Counted from the stretch's first letter, positions 43,615 to 55,203 are shown. The stretch: DNA of 64,000 bases from Pseudomonas benzenivorans (GCF_033547155.1 NZ_CP137892.1:2666001-2730000), one strand, 5' to 3'. Numbers and translations: made by a program. The notes: generated by a model from the sequence alone, not told the origin.

Positions 43615-44409
43615 TTACTGGCGCATGCCCCGGCCGCCGATCAGCAGGCGCAGGCAGACGAAGTACAGCAGCGCGGTGGCCAGCACCATGAAGCCGATGG
43701 CCACGCCGATGCGGATGTCGGAGACGCCGAGGATGCCGTAGCGGAAGGCGTTGACCATGTGCAGGATGGGATTGGCCAGCGACACCGTCTGCCAGAACGG
43801 CGGCAACAGGGCGATCGAATAGAACACCCCGCCCAGGTAGGTCAGGGGCGTCAGCACGAAGGTCGGGATGATCGAGATGTCGTCGAAGTTGCGGGCGAAC
43901 ACCGCGTTGACGAAGCCGCCGAGGGAGAAGATGGTGGCGGTCATCAGCACCACCAGCACCGTCACCCCGATGTGGTGCACCGAAAGCTTGGTGAAGAACA
44001 GCGACAGCAGGGTCACGATCAGCCCTACCGCCAGGCCACGCAGCACGCCGCCGATGACGAAACCGATGAGGATGGTATGCGGCGACACCGGCGACACCAT
44101 CAGCTCCTCGATCGAGCGCTGGAACTTGCTGCCGAAGAAGCTCGAGACCACGTTGCCGTAGGAGTTGGTGATCACCGACATCATGATCAACCCCGGCACT
44201 ATGTACTCCATGTAGCTGAAGCCGCCCATCTCGCCGATCCGCGAGCCGATCAGGTTACCGAAGATGACGAAGTACAGGACCATGGTGATGGCCGGCGGCA
44301 GCAGGGTCTGCGGCCAGATGCGGGTGAAGCGGCGCACCTCGCGGTAGACGATGGTGCGCAGCGCCACCCCGTTGGCGGCCAGCTCGGAATTCAGATGGGT
44401 CGTGCTCAC
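43615..44409 (-). CDS. ABC-2 type exporter permease
   Basis: 264 residues with six membrane helices of the ABC-2 transporter type (WPQTLLPPAITMVLYFVIFG, YIVPGLIMMSVITNSYGNVV, LRGLAVGLIVTLLSLFF, PLTYLGGVFYSIALLPPFWQ). It resembles YadH/NodJ-like exporters. The start is GTG at 44409, with a near-perfect AAGGAG six bases upstream, and overlaps the ATPase stop (GTGA). The longer open frame through the ATPase gene is a shadow. Substrate unknown; with the ATPase it forms a half-size ABC exporter. In P. aeruginosa the equivalent pair precedes fadE (from memory). Confidence 0.9.
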   Translation of the reverse strand: MSTTHLNSELAANGVALRTIVYREVRRFTRIWPQTLLPPAITMVLYFVIFGNLIGSRIGEMGGFSYMEYIVPGLIMMSVITNSYGNVVSSFFGSKFQRSIEELMVSPVSPHTILIGFVIGGVLRGLAVGLIVTLLSLFFTKLSVHHIGVTVLVVLMTATIFSLGGFVNAVFARNFDDISIIPTFVLTPLTYLGGVFYSIALLPPFWQTVSLANPILHMVNAFRYGILGVSDIRIGVAIGFMVLATALLYFVCLRLLIGGRGMRQ

Positions 44410-45338
44410 ACCGCCTCCTTGGCCAGGTTCTTCTCGACCAGGGAAACGAACAGTTCCTCCAGGCGATTGGTCTTGTTGCGCAGGCTGAGCACCTCGATGT
44501 GTTGCTTGGCCAATTGGCGGAACAGCTCGCTCATGCCCTGAGTCTTCTCCACCTGCACCTCCAAGGTGTGATGGTCGAGCAACTGGGCCGGATAGCCGTC
44601 CAACTGCGGCGCCACCAGCAGCGACTCCTTGAGGTCGAGCAGGAAGGTCTCCACATGCAGCTTCTTCAGCAGCGCCTTCATGCTGGTGTTCTCGACGATG
44701 CGGCCGTGGTCGATGATGCCGATGTTGCGGCACAGCTGCTCGGCTTCCTCGAGGTAGTGGGTGGTGAGGATGATGGTGATGCCCTGCTGGTTCAGCTCGG
44801 TGAGGAAGCTCCACATCGAGCGGCGCAGCTCGATGTCCACCCCGGCGGTGGGTTCGTCGAGGATCAACAGGCGCGGCTGGTGCACCAGGGCGCGGGCGAT
44901 CATCAGACGGCGCTTCATGCCGCCGGACAGCTCGCGCGAGGGCACGTTGCGCTTGTCCCACAGGCCCAGCTGCTTGAGGTACTGCTCGGCACGCGCCTTG
45001 GCGATCTTCGCCGGAATGCCGTAGTAGCCCGCCTGGGTGACGACTATGTCGAAGACCTTCTCGAACTGGTTGAAGTTGAATTCCTGGGGCACCACGCCCA
45101 GGCAGCGCTTGAGCGCCGAGGGCTGCTTGTCCAGGTCGTGGCCGAACACGCTCACCGTGCCGCCACTCTTGTTCACCAGGGTGGAGAGGATGCCGATGGT
45201 GGTGGACTTGCCGGCGCCGTTAGGGCCGAGCAAGGCGAAGAAGTCGCCTTCGGCCACATCCAGGTCGATGCCATGCAGGGCCTGAAAGCCGTTGCCGTAG
45301 GTCTTGGTCAGCTGCCGGATGGACAGAGCACTAGTCAT
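44406..45338 (-). CDS. ABC exporter ATP-binding protein
   Basis: 310 residues. Walker A GPNGAGKST, ABC signature SGGMKRR, Walker B LLILDEPTAG and switch His in LTTHYLEEA are all intact. The C-terminal extension (about 220-310, SLLVAPQLDGYPAQLL... KTNRLEELFVSLVEKN) is of the CcmA/YadG type. ATG 45338 is chosen; a GTG 15 bases upstream is the alternative, and neither has a good Shine-Dalgarno. Coupled to the permease by a GTGA overlap. The divergent 454-bp region upstream is shared with fadE. Confidence 0.93.
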   Translation of the reverse strand: MTSALSIRQLTKTYGNGFQALHGIDLDVAEGDFFALLGPNGAGKSTTIGILSTLVNKSGGTVSVFGHDLDKQPSALKRCLGVVPQEFNFNQFEKVFDIVVTQAGYYGIPAKIAKARAEQYLKQLGLWDKRNVPSRELSGGMKRRLMIARALVHQPRLLILDEPTAGVDIELRRSMWSFLTELNQQGITIILTTHYLEEAEQLCRNIGIIDHGRIVENTSMKALLKKLHVETFLLDLKESLLVAPQLDGYPAQLLDHHTLEVQVEKTQGMSELFRQLAKQHIEVLSLRNKTNRLEELFVSLVEKNLAKEAV

Positions 45339-45792
45339 GAGGGGCACGCACACAATGAGAAGAACGGGTTAGATGGAGGCTGGCGCAGGCAATTGCAACT
45401 ATCGCTTTCGAGTCGGCGAAGACGTCATCCAGGCGCCCCAGAGGCACGCCTCGTACAGAGTGCCGCACCTGGCACCCTACCACCATGAAATCAATAAGAA
45501 AGACGCGAATGCTGATGTTAGCTATCGATTCGATCAATAGGTGTTGCCGCAAGCGGAAAATCAGCGAAGAGAAAACAGGACCGCGCCACAACAGCCCCGC
45601 TCGGCGCGGCTGCCGACAGTGGAGTCGCCCCCGTCCGGCGAACTCGGCCGCCCCGGCCATGGTCATTATCGGTGATGGCGAGCGCCCCCGAGGCGACCGT
45701 GCGCGCCGATTCGCCAGACTTGTCGCGCTTGCGCAGCGATGCCGACTAAGCTCGTGCTATCGGTCTCTTTTCCTGGTCATGGAGGATTCTGC
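45339..45792. other. Divergent regulatory region between ABC exporter and fadE
   Basis: 454 bp with a distinctly AT-rich centre (about 45485-45575) on a GC-rich background. Frames through it (45331-45666 minus, 45485-45937 plus) have no ribosome site and shadow-like composition. It contains a 19-bp imperfect palindrome (see 45522-45540). Promoters of both flanking units must lie here. Confidence 0.55.
45522..45540. promoter_or_regulatory. Candidate operator palindrome
   Basis: CTATCGAT TCG ATCAATAG: 8-bp arms with one mismatch, in the AT-rich core of the ABC exporter/fadE divergent region, 252 bp before the fadE ATG. The binding protein is unknown. Confidence 0.4.
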
Positions 45793-48240
45793 ATGCTCGT
45801 TGCCTGGTTACTGGTCCTGCTGTTCGGCGTGGTCTATCTGGCCCACCGTCGCACCGCCCCCCTGCCCGCCCTGGCTATCGTGGCCGGCTACCTGTTGGCC
45901 ATGGCGGCCTTCAGCCGCACGCCCGGCTGGCTGCTGACCCTGTTCTGGCTGCTGTGGCTCGCCGTGGCGCTGCCCCTCACGCTGCCGGAAATGCGCCGCA
46001 AGCGGCTGAGCGCACCACTGTTCGCCTGGTTCCAGAAGGTCCTGCCACCGATGTCCGATACCGAACGGGAAGCCATCGAGGCCGGCACCGTGTGGTGGGA
46101 TGGCGAGCTGTTCAGCGGCCGGCCGAACTGGAACAAGCTGCTCGACTACCCCAGGCCGCGCCTCAGCGAGGAGGAACAGGCCTTTATCGACGGTCCCACC
46201 GAGGAGCTGTGCGCCCTGGTCAGCGACTGGCAGATCGGCCAGCAGATGGACCTGCCGGCCAAGGCCTGGGAGCACATCAAGCGGCACGGTTTCTTCGCCC
46301 TGATCATTCCCAAGGAATACGGCGGCAAGGGTTTTTCCGCCTATGCCCACTCCCAGGTGGCGATGAAACTGGCGACCCGCAGCGGTGACCTGGCCTCCAC
46401 CGTGATGGTGCCCAACTCCCTGGGTCCTGCCGAGCTGCTGCTGCATTACGGCACCGACGAGCAGCGCCAGCACTACCTACCCCGCCTGGCATCCGGGGAG
46501 GACATCCCCTGCTTCGCCCTGACCGGCCCGCTGGCCGGCTCCGATGCCGGCGCCATGCCGGACAGCGGCATCGTCTGCAAGGGTCAGTGGCGCGGCGAGG
46601 AGGTCATCGGCCTGCGCCTGAACTGGGAGAAGCGCTATATCACCCTGGGCCCGGTGGCCACCCTGCTGGGCCTGGCGTTCAAGGCCTACGACCCCGACCA
46701 CCTGCTCGGCGAGAAAGAGGACCTGGGCATCAGCCTGGCCCTGGTGCCCACCGACACCCCCGGGGTGGAGATCGGCCGGCGCCACCTGCCCCTCGGCGCC
46801 GCCTTCATGAACGGGCCGAACTCCGGCAAGGACGTGTTCATCCCTCTGGACTACCTGATCGGCGGCCGGGACATGCTCGGCAAGGGCTGGATGATGCTGA
46901 TGAACTGCCTGTCGGTGGGCCGCTCCATCTCCCTGCCAGCAGTCGGCACCGGCGCGGCCAAGTTCACCAGCCTCACCAGCGGCCAGTACAGCCAGGTGCG
47001 CGAGCAGTTCGGCGTGCCGCTGGCGGCCTTCGAAGGCATCCAGGAGGCTTTGACGCGTATCGCCGGCAACGCCTGGCTGATGGACAGCGCGCGCATCCTC
47101 ACCGCCCACGCAGTGGACCTGGGCGAGAAGCCCTCGGTACTCTCCGCGGTGCTCAAATACCATCTGACCGAGCGCGGCCGCGAATGCATCCAGCACGCCA
47201 TGGACATCCACGGCGGCAAGGGCATCATCATGGGGCCGAGCAATTACCTGGCCCGCTCCTGGCAGGCCGCGCCGATCTTCATCACAGTGGAAGGCGCCAA
47301 CATCCTCTCGCGCAATCTGATGATCTTCGGCCAGGGCGCGATCCGCTGCCATCCTTACGTGCTCAAGGAGATGGCGCTGGCCAGCCGCGATGACAGCCAG
47401 GCGGCGCTGGAGGAATTCGACCAGCTGCTGCTACAGCACCTCGGCTTCGCCGTCGGCAATGCCGCCAGCAGCCTGCTCCTCAGCCTGAGCCTCGGCAGCA
47501 CCGGCCAGGTGCCGGGCGACAACCTCAGCCAGCCGTATTTCCGCGCCCTCAATCGCCTGGCCGCGGCCTTCGCCCTGCTCGCCGACCTGAGCATGTTGCT
47601 CCTGGGCGGCGAGCTGAAGCGCCGCGAGCGCCTGTCCGCCCGCCTCGGCGACGTGCTCAGCCACCTCTACCTGGCCTCCGCGGCGCTCAAGCGCTATCAC
47701 GACCTGGACTGCCCGGAGCACTCCCGCACCCTGCTGAGCTGGGCCCTGGAGGAAAACCTGGCGCTAGCCGAGGGCGCCCTGGAAGGGCTGCTCGACAATT
47801 TCCCCAATCGCCTGCTCGGTTATGCCCTGCGCATGCTGGTGTTCCCCCTCGGCCGCCGCCATAAGGGCCCGAGCGATGCACTGGACGCCCAGGTGGCAGC
47901 GATCATCGGCCGCAACAGGGGCGATGCGGCGCTGGAAGAGCTGCTCGCCGGCTGCTATCGCCCGCAGGCCGAGGACGACCCGGTCGCCGCCCTGCAACGC
48001 GCCAGGGATCTGCAGGAAAGCAGCCGCTCCGCCCAGGACAAGCTGGAGCAGGCCCTCAAGACCGGGAAGCTGGAGGAATCCCCAGTGCAGGACCTGCTCG
48101 ACGCGGCTCAGAACCTGGGCCTCCTCAGTGCCGAGGAGGTCCAGCAACTGCGGCAGACACGCAGCGCGTGCCGGACGGTGATCGATGTCGACGACTTCGC
48201 CCAGGACGAGCTGAAGCTCGGCCGCGGCAAGGTACGCTGA
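45793..48240 (+). CDS. fadE: Acyl-CoA dehydrogenase FadE (membrane-anchored long form)
   Basis: 815 residues. Two N-terminal membrane helices (VAWLLVLLFGVVYLAH and LLTLFWLLWLAVALPL), then an acyl-CoA dehydrogenase core (IPKEYGGKGFSAYAHSQVAMKLATRSG, CFALTGPLAGSDAGAMPD, MDIHGGKGIIMGPSNYL, FITVEGANILSRNLMIFGQG). A long C-terminal helical region specific to FadE follows. It catalyses the first beta-oxidation step, acyl-CoA to enoyl-CoA with FAD. Length matches E. coli FadE (814). ATG at 45793 follows GGAGGA; the 18-codon extension is rejected. A 136-residue conserved gene follows 62 bp downstream. Confidence 0.95.
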   Translation: MLVAWLLVLLFGVVYLAHRRTAPLPALAIVAGYLLAMAAFSRTPGWLLTLFWLLWLAVALPLTLPEMRRKRLSAPLFAWFQKVLPPMSDTEREAIEAGTVWWDGELFSGRPNWNKLLDYPRPRLSEEEQAFIDGPTEELCALVSDWQIGQQMDLPAKAWEHIKRHGFFALIIPKEYGGKGFSAYAHSQVAMKLATRSGDLASTVMVPNSLGPAELLLHYGTDEQRQHYLPRLASGEDIPCFALTGPLAGSDAGAMPDSGIVCKGQWRGEEVIGLRLNWEKRYITLGPVATLLGLAFKAYDPDHLLGEKEDLGISLALVPTDTPGVEIGRRHLPLGAAFMNGPNSGKDVFIPLDYLIGGRDMLGKGWMMLMNCLSVGRSISLPAVGTGAAKFTSLTSGQYSQVREQFGVPLAAFEGIQEALTRIAGNAWLMDSARILTAHAVDLGEKPSVLSAVLKYHLTERGRECIQHAMDIHGGKGIIMGPSNYLARSWQAAPIFITVEGANILSRNLMIFGQGAIRCHPYVLKEMALASRDDSQAALEEFDQLLLQHLGFAVGNAASSLLLSLSLGSTGQVPGDNLSQPYFRALNRLAAAFALLADLSMLLLGGELKRRERLSARLGDVLSHLYLASAALKRYHDLDCPEHSRTLLSWALEENLALAEGALEGLLDNFPNRLLGYALRMLVFPLGRRHKGPSDALDAQVAAIIGRNRGDAALEELLAGCYRPQAEDDPVAALQRARDLQESSRSAQDKLEQALKTGKLEESPVQDLLDAAQNLGLLSAEEVQQLRQTRSACRTVIDVDDFAQDELKLGRGKVR

Positions 48241-48302
48241 GAGGACAGCGGGCGCCGGGACCTCTATACTCCCGCGCCCGTTTCACTTACAGGACTCACC
48301 CC

Positions 48303-48713
48303 ATGGCCAGCGCCTACCTCGATCACCATCTCGCCCTGCTCGCTCACCTGCGCGGCATCCTGGTTGCCCTGGGCGAGGCCGAACAGATCCTCGATGACAG
48401 CCACGCGCTGTTCCTCGAGCGTTTCGATGAACTGGTCAAGGAACTGCCGGGCGACCCGGAAGCCAGCCTCTACCTGGGACAGGACCTGATCAGCCAGATA
48501 TTCCACCGCTACCCGCAGATCGCCCACCTGGTGCCGCGCGATCTGCTGTGGTTCTTCGGCGGCGACTGCCTGCACTTCATGCCGGACGAAGAGATCGAAC
48601 TGTTCCAACGACTCGACGAGCGCCGCTTCGAAGCCGAGCAGAACGACGAGCCCTTCGACTGGAACCAGGAAAAGCAGCTACTGGCCCTGCCGCCGCAGAG
48701 CAGCAAGCACTGA
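48303..48713 (+). CDS. Conserved 136-residue acidic protein downstream of fadE
   Basis: 136 residues, soluble and acidic (calculated by eye: Asp/Glu clearly exceed Lys/Arg). Helical N-terminus (YLDHHLALLAHLRGILVALGEAEQILDD), central LVPRDLLWFFGGDCLHFMPDEEIELFQRLDE, and a tail EQNDEPFDWNQEKQLLALP. ATG 48303 with AGGA upstream. Follows fadE on the same strand and is conserved there in Pseudomonas (from memory, near PA2815). Ends before an intrinsic terminator. Function unknown; a role in fatty-acid use would be a guess from position. Confidence 0.75.
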   Translation: MASAYLDHHLALLAHLRGILVALGEAEQILDDSHALFLERFDELVKELPGDPEASLYLGQDLISQIFHRYPQIAHLVPRDLLWFFGGDCLHFMPDEEIELFQRLDERRFEAEQNDEPFDWNQEKQLLALPPQSSKH

Positions 48714-48723
48714 TCGACCCAAC

Positions 48724-48758
48724 AAAAAAGCCCGCTCGGCATCGCCGGCGGGCTTCTT
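48724..48758 (+). terminator. Intrinsic terminator after the fadE operon
   Basis: Two-part stem GCCCGC..CGGC / GCCG..GCGGGC with ATC loop, six A before it and TTCTT after it. Ends the plus-strand fadE transcript. Confidence 0.8.
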
Positions 48759-48781
48759 ACGCGCCTTTCGAAAGCGCAAAC

Positions 48782-48810
48782 GAAAACGCCGCTCGATGAG
48801 CGGCGTTTTC
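48782..48810 (-). terminator. Terminator of the tRNA cluster
   Basis: AAAACGCCGCT / AGCGGCGTTTT inverted repeat, 7 bp past the 3' end of the last tRNA-Gly. On the minus strand it gives an 11-bp stem ending in TTTTC. Confidence 0.85.
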
Positions 48811-48817
48811 CTGTATT

Positions 48818-48893
<76 letters not shown>

Positions 48894-48906
48894 TTTACTA
48901 CAAAAT

Positions 48907-48982
48907 TGGCGTCCCCTAGGGGACTCGAACCCCTGTTACCGCCGTGAAAGGGCGGTGTCCTAGGCCACTAGACGAAGGGGAC
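48907..48982 (-). tRNA. tRNA-Glu (TTC), copy 2
   Basis: 76 nt with encoded CCA. Acceptor GTCCCCT pairs with AGGGGAC; anticodon arm CCGCCCTTTCACGGCGG gives anticodon TTC; T-arm GGGGTTCGAGTCCCC. Lies 13 nt upstream of tRNA-Gly copy 2 in the same transcript. Confidence 0.97.
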
Positions 48983-49054
48983 CTGGAACTTTTTTACCGA
49001 AACGCTGCCAGCGTATCGGTTTGGGCACCGCTCCGTGAGCGCTGCCTTAAAACT

Positions 49055-49130
<76 letters not shown>

Positions 49131-49160
49131 AGTATTTCTGCTCACTTCTCATCCGAAAAG

Positions 49161-49236
49161 TGGCGTCCCCTAGGGGACTCGAACCCCTGTTACCGCCGTG
49201 AAAGGGCGGTGTCCTAGGCCACTAGACGAAGGGGAC
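49161..49236 (-). tRNA. tRNA-Glu (TTC), copy 1
   Basis: 76 nt, identical to the copy at 48907-48982, with encoded CCA and anticodon TTC. First tRNA of the Glu-Gly-Glu-Gly transcript; its 5' end lies about 66 nt after the predicted transcription start. Confidence 0.97.
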
Positions 49237-49309
49237 GCAGCCCGGAACTTCAACAGTCTTTCCGGCTTCATGCGCCTCGCCTACCGGCATTGCGCTTGAA
49301 GTGGCGCGC

Positions 49310-49338
49310 ATTCTATGGAGCCTTGGACAGCTCGTCAA
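49310..49338 (-). promoter_or_regulatory. Strong sigma-70 promoter of the tRNA cluster
   Basis: Minus strand: -35 TTGACG (49338-49333), 17-bp spacer, -10 TAGAAT (49315-49310), followed by the GC-rich discriminator GCGCGCC. An A/T-rich block just upstream of the -35 (49340-49365, including a run of nine T) resembles an UP element. GC discriminators and UP elements mark stringently controlled stable-RNA promoters. Confidence 0.85.
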
Positions 49339-49458
49339 CCTCTCTATAATTTTTTTTTAAAATCAAAGACTTCAGGGCAGAACGTGATCAATATCTATCA
49401 GCCTCAAAGCTAAGGCACTACACTCGGGCGGAAAACCGCCGTACGAGAGGTTGTAGCG

Positions 49459-50226
49459 ATGTCCCCCTTGGTGATTACCTTGCTGATTGTCGGCGGCATT
49501 ATGGCTCTGGTCGCCATCGCCTACGTCAATCACATGGTCGAGAACAACAAGCTGGAGAAGGCGCGCCTGAAGGCCGACCTCAACGACCGCCTGAAGCGCT
49601 GCGCCGACCTCTCGGAGTCCATGCCCGGGCAGTTGATCACGCCCCAGCTCAAACTCCTGCTCAGCCGTCTGCAACTGCACTTCGCCGAGCGCCTGCTGCC
49701 GCTGGACAAGAGCGCTGCCGGCAAGACCCGCGTCGATGAACTGCGCCAGTTGGTCGCCCAAGGCGAGTCGATTGCGGTACGTAACCCGCCTCAACCCGTT
49801 CTCACCGAGGCCAAGGCCAAGGACGTGCGTTTTCAGCTGGAAAACCTCCACGGCCAAGTCACTCGCTGCGCCAAAGAGGGCATCCTCACGGCCAATGAAG
49901 GCAAGCACTGGCTAGGCGAAATCCGTCATATGCTGGCGCAACTGCATATCGAATTCTTCAACAACCTCGGTCAACAGGCCCTGCAGCAGGCCCATCCCGG
50001 CCAGGCGCGCCTGGCGTTCGAGCGCGGTGTACAGTACCTGCGCAAGCAACCGGACCCGAGCCGCTACAAGACCCAGTTGCAACAGCTGGAAAAGCACCTC
50101 GCCCGCGCCAATGCCATGGTTCTGCAAACATCCCAACCGGTCAGCGAAGAAAGCAGCGAACTGACCGAGGGCCTGAAGGAACTGGAAAGCGACGACGACT
50201 GGAAGAAGAAGCAGATCTACGACTAA
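49459..50226 (+). CDS. Membrane-anchored coiled-coil protein, function unknown
   Basis: 255 residues. One N-terminal membrane helix (LVITLLIVGGIMALVAIAYV) is followed by a long charged helical region (VENNKLEKARLKADLNDRLKRCADLSESMP, ENLHGQVTRCAKEGILTANEGKHWLGEIRHMLAQLH). A TPR-like patch (FFNNLGQQALQQAHPGQARLAFERGVQYLRKQ) and an acidic tail ending DDDWKKKQIYD complete it. Topology would put the bulk in the cytoplasm. ATG follows GAGAGG. Conserved at this place next to the tRNA cluster in Pseudomonas (from memory). The GST gene follows after 17 bp, so probably one operon. Confidence 0.8.
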   Translation: MSPLVITLLIVGGIMALVAIAYVNHMVENNKLEKARLKADLNDRLKRCADLSESMPGQLITPQLKLLLSRLQLHFAERLLPLDKSAAGKTRVDELRQLVAQGESIAVRNPPQPVLTEAKAKDVRFQLENLHGQVTRCAKEGILTANEGKHWLGEIRHMLAQLHIEFFNNLGQQALQQAHPGQARLAFERGVQYLRKQPDPSRYKTQLQQLEKHLARANAMVLQTSQPVSEESSELTEGLKELESDDDWKKKQIYD

Positions 50227-50243
50227 CCGGATAAGGACAAACC

Positions 50244-50906
50244 ATGAGCCTGACGCTATACGGCGCCCCCCTCTCGCCTTTCGTACGCAAGGTTCGCCTG
50301 TATCTGCAGGAGAAGGACCTGGACTACCAGTTGGAGATCGTCCTGCCCTTCGGCCAGCCGGCCTGGTACTACGACCTCAACCCGCTCGGGCGCATTCCCT
50401 CGCTCAGGGATGGTGACTTCAGCCTCGCCGACTCCAGCGTCATCTGCCAGTACCTGGAGGACAAACACCCCGAACACGCCAGCCTGTTAGGCGACGACGC
50501 CGAACAGCGCGCACGGGTGCGCTGGCTGGAGAAGTACGCGGACTACGAGCTGGCGCCGCTGTGCACCTTCGGCGTATTCCGTAACCGGGTGCTCAAGCCG
50601 AGCATGGGACAAGCCTGCGACGAGGCCGCCGTGCAGACGGCACTGGAAACCAAACTGCCACCCCACTTCGACTATCTGGAACAGCATCTCGGCGCCGCCG
50701 ACTTCCTCGTCGGCGATCGCCTGAGCCTGGCCGACCTCGCACTCTGCTGCCAGCTGATCAACATGGAACATGGCGGCGAGCCGCTCGACGCGCGGCGCTG
50801 GCCGAACCTGGCCGGACTCTATGCCCGCCTCAAGGCGCGCCCGTCGGTGCAGGCGGTACTGCCCGGCGAGCAGAAGATGCTCGCCAAGATGGGAGGCAAG
50901 CCCTGA
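50244..50906 (+). CDS. Glutathione S-transferase
   Basis: 220-residue GST. N-domain LTLYGAPLSPFVRKVRLYLQEK with SPFVRKV at the active-site loop, NPLGRIPSLRDGDFSLADSSVICQYLEDK for glutathione binding, and C-domain LVGDRLSLADLALCCQL. The proline-containing SPF and absence of Cys in that loop suggest a Ser/Tyr-type enzyme. ATG 50244 has AAGGACAAACC upstream. Follows the coiled-coil membrane protein by 17 bp. Convergent with the fRMsr gene. Confidence 0.92.
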   Translation: MSLTLYGAPLSPFVRKVRLYLQEKDLDYQLEIVLPFGQPAWYYDLNPLGRIPSLRDGDFSLADSSVICQYLEDKHPEHASLLGDDAEQRARVRWLEKYADYELAPLCTFGVFRNRVLKPSMGQACDEAAVQTALETKLPPHFDYLEQHLGAADFLVGDRLSLADLALCCQLINMEHGGEPLDARRWPNLAGLYARLKARPSVQAVLPGEQKMLAKMGGKP

Positions 50907-50957
50907 GCGTCGCCGACGCCGGCCACCCGGCTCCGCGGCTCGGCCGGCGCCAGACTT

Positions 50958-51440
50958 TCAGCAGTCGGTCAGCCCGAGAAACACCTCGACCAGCCGCTCG
51001 ATACCGGCTTGATCCTCCACGCCGAAACGGCCGCGGCTCGGGCTGTCCAGATCCAGCACCCCGATCAAGCGCCCATCCTTGAGCAACGGCACCACCAGCT
51101 CGCTCGCGGAAGCGCTGTCGCAGGCGATATGCCCGACGAAGGCGTGCACATCCTCCACCCGCTGGCTTTGCCGACTGGCCGCCGCCGCACCACAGACGCC
51201 ACGGCCGAAGGGGATGCGCACGCAGGCCACCTTGCCCTGGAATGGCCCCAGCACCAGCTGCTCGCCACGGGCCAGGTAGAAACCGGCCCAGTTGAGGTCG
51301 GCCAGCTCCTGGAACAGGAAAGCGGAGAACTGCGCGGCGTTGGCGATGAAGTCCCGCTCGCCGGCCAGCAGCGCCGCCAGCTGCGCCTCCAGCAGCGGGT
51401 AGCCCTCGAGCCCCGACCCGACATCCCGTAGTTCGATCAT
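50958..51440 (-). CDS. msrC: Free methionine-(R)-sulfoxide reductase (GAF domain)
   Basis: 160-residue single GAF-domain protein. All three redox cysteines of the fRMsr family are present: Cys73 in VACVRIPFGRG, Cys83 in GVCGAAA and Cys107 in HIACDSASASE (the catalytic one). WAGFYLARG and LIGVLDLDSP are typical. It reduces free Met-R-sulfoxide, complementing MsrB encoded 5 kb away. The ATG overlaps the stop of the upstream ATPase gene (ATGA at 51437-51440). Confidence 0.92.
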   Translation of the reverse strand: MIELRDVGSGLEGYPLLEAQLAALLAGERDFIANAAQFSAFLFQELADLNWAGFYLARGEQLVLGPFQGKVACVRIPFGRGVCGAAAASRQSQRVEDVHAFVGHIACDSASASELVVPLLKDGRLIGVLDLDSPSRGRFGVEDQAGIERLVEVFLGLTDC

Positions 51441-52327
51441 GCCTGCGCCCCCAGGAGCTCGAGCCCCACCCAGTGCCTGGCGAACTGGTAGGCACAGCGA
51501 CCATTGCGGTTGCCGCGCCCCAGCGCCCAACGGATTGCCGCCTTCTCCAGCTCTTCGCCCCACTGCCACTCCAGCTCGGCCTCGGCGGCCTGCACCTCGA
51601 TCCAGTGGCGCACCACCGCCAGGAAGTGCTCCTGGGTGAAGGGGTAGAAGGACAGCCACAGGCCGAAGCGGTCCGACAAGGCGATCTTGTCCTCCACCGC
51701 CTCATTCGGATGCAGCTCGCCGTCGACCCGCTGCCAGTGCTCGTTATCGCTCTGCTTCTCCGGCAACAGATGGCGACGATTCGAAGTGGCGTACAGCAGC
51801 ACATTCTCCGGGGCGCGCTCCAGCGAGCCGTCCAGCACGCTCTTGAGCACCCGGTAATCGCCCTCGCCGGCCTCGAACGACAGGTCGTCGCAGAACAGCA
51901 CGAAGCGTTGCGGCAACTTGGCAAGCTCTTCGACCACCCGTGGCAGGTCCGCCAGGTGATCGCGCTCGATCTCGATCAGCCGCAGGCCGGCCGCCGCATG
52001 CTCGGCCAGCAACGCACGGACCAGGGACGACTTGCCGGTGCCCCGCGCGCCCCAGAGCAGGGCGTGATTGGCCGGCAGGCCCTGGACGAACTGACGGGTA
52101 TTGCGCGCCAACTGCTCGCGCTGGGCATCCACCCCGATCAGGTCGCCCAGGCTGAGGTCGAGGCTGATCCGCAGCGGCTGCAGGTAGCCGCCACGGCCCT
52201 CTCGATGCCAGCGGGCGGCCAGACTCTGCTGCCAGTCGATGGCCGCGCGCTGAGCCGGAAGGTAGGGCTCGATACGGGTGAGCACGGCCTCGGCCCGCTG
52301 GAGAAAAGCCTGTAAACGGGAATCCAC
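51437..52327 (-). CDS. AAA-type ATPase of the DUF815 family
   Basis: 296 residues. P-loop GARGTGKSSLVRALLAE, Walker B FVLFCDDLSFEAGEGDYRVLKSVLDG, sensor-like LLYATSNRRHLLP and SDRFGLWLSFYPF are DUF815 marks. GTG at 52327 is proposed: AAGGAG lies six bases before it, whereas ATG 52360 would translate that Shine-Dalgarno. It may be a loader or remodelling ATPase; the target is unknown. It is coupled to fRMsr by ATGA. The start region is only 80 bp from the divergent sagS start. Confidence 0.85.
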   Translation of the reverse strand: MDSRLQAFLQRAEAVLTRIEPYLPAQRAAIDWQQSLAARWHREGRGGYLQPLRISLDLSLGDLIGVDAQREQLARNTRQFVQGLPANHALLWGARGTGKSSLVRALLAEHAAAGLRLIEIERDHLADLPRVVEELAKLPQRFVLFCDDLSFEAGEGDYRVLKSVLDGSLERAPENVLLYATSNRRHLLPEKQSDNEHWQRVDGELHPNEAVEDKIALSDRFGLWLSFYPFTQEHFLAVVRHWIEVQAAEAELEWQWGEELEKAAIRWALGRGNRNGRCAYQFARHWVGLELLGAQA

Positions 52328-52407
52328 GACGTACTCCTTGTAGAAGGTAAAACCTGCCAATGCCCCCTGCCGACGAGCGAAGCAGATGGGCTATGCTTGG
52401 CGGGCGA

Positions 52408-54736
<2,329 letters not shown>

Positions 54737-54753
<17 letters not shown>

Positions 54754-55203
54754 AGCGATCGAGCAAGCGTCCGACCTGCTCACGCAGCTCGGCCAGCTCG
54801 TCCAGGTCGACGCCCCGCTCACAGAGCAACTGCCGCTTCAGCGGCACGACTCGATCGCGCAGGGCGCTGCCGGCCGGGGTCAGGGCCAGATGCACCTCGC
54901 GCTCGTCCTCGACCGAGCGTCGGCGCACCAGCAAACCCAACTGCTCGAGACGCTTGAGCAGCGGCGTCAAGGTGCCCGAGTCGAGCATCAGACGTTCGCC
55001 CAGGGCCTTGACCGTGGGCTGTCCCGGAGGCTGCTCCTGCCACTCCCACAACACCAGCATCGCCAGGTATTGCGGGTAGGTCAGGTGCAGCCGCTCGAGC
55101 ATCGGCTTGTAGGCGCGAATCACCGCCCGCGAGGCCGCGTAGAGCTTGAAGCACAACTGATCGTCCAGCCGTAGCGAACCCTCCGGCGTCGATGCCGAGG
55201 GGA

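Noticed and set aside
45331..45937. ORFs inside the ABC exporter/fadE divergent region
   Set aside because: No ribosome sites, composition of non-coding DNA, and the plus frame runs into fadE in another frame.
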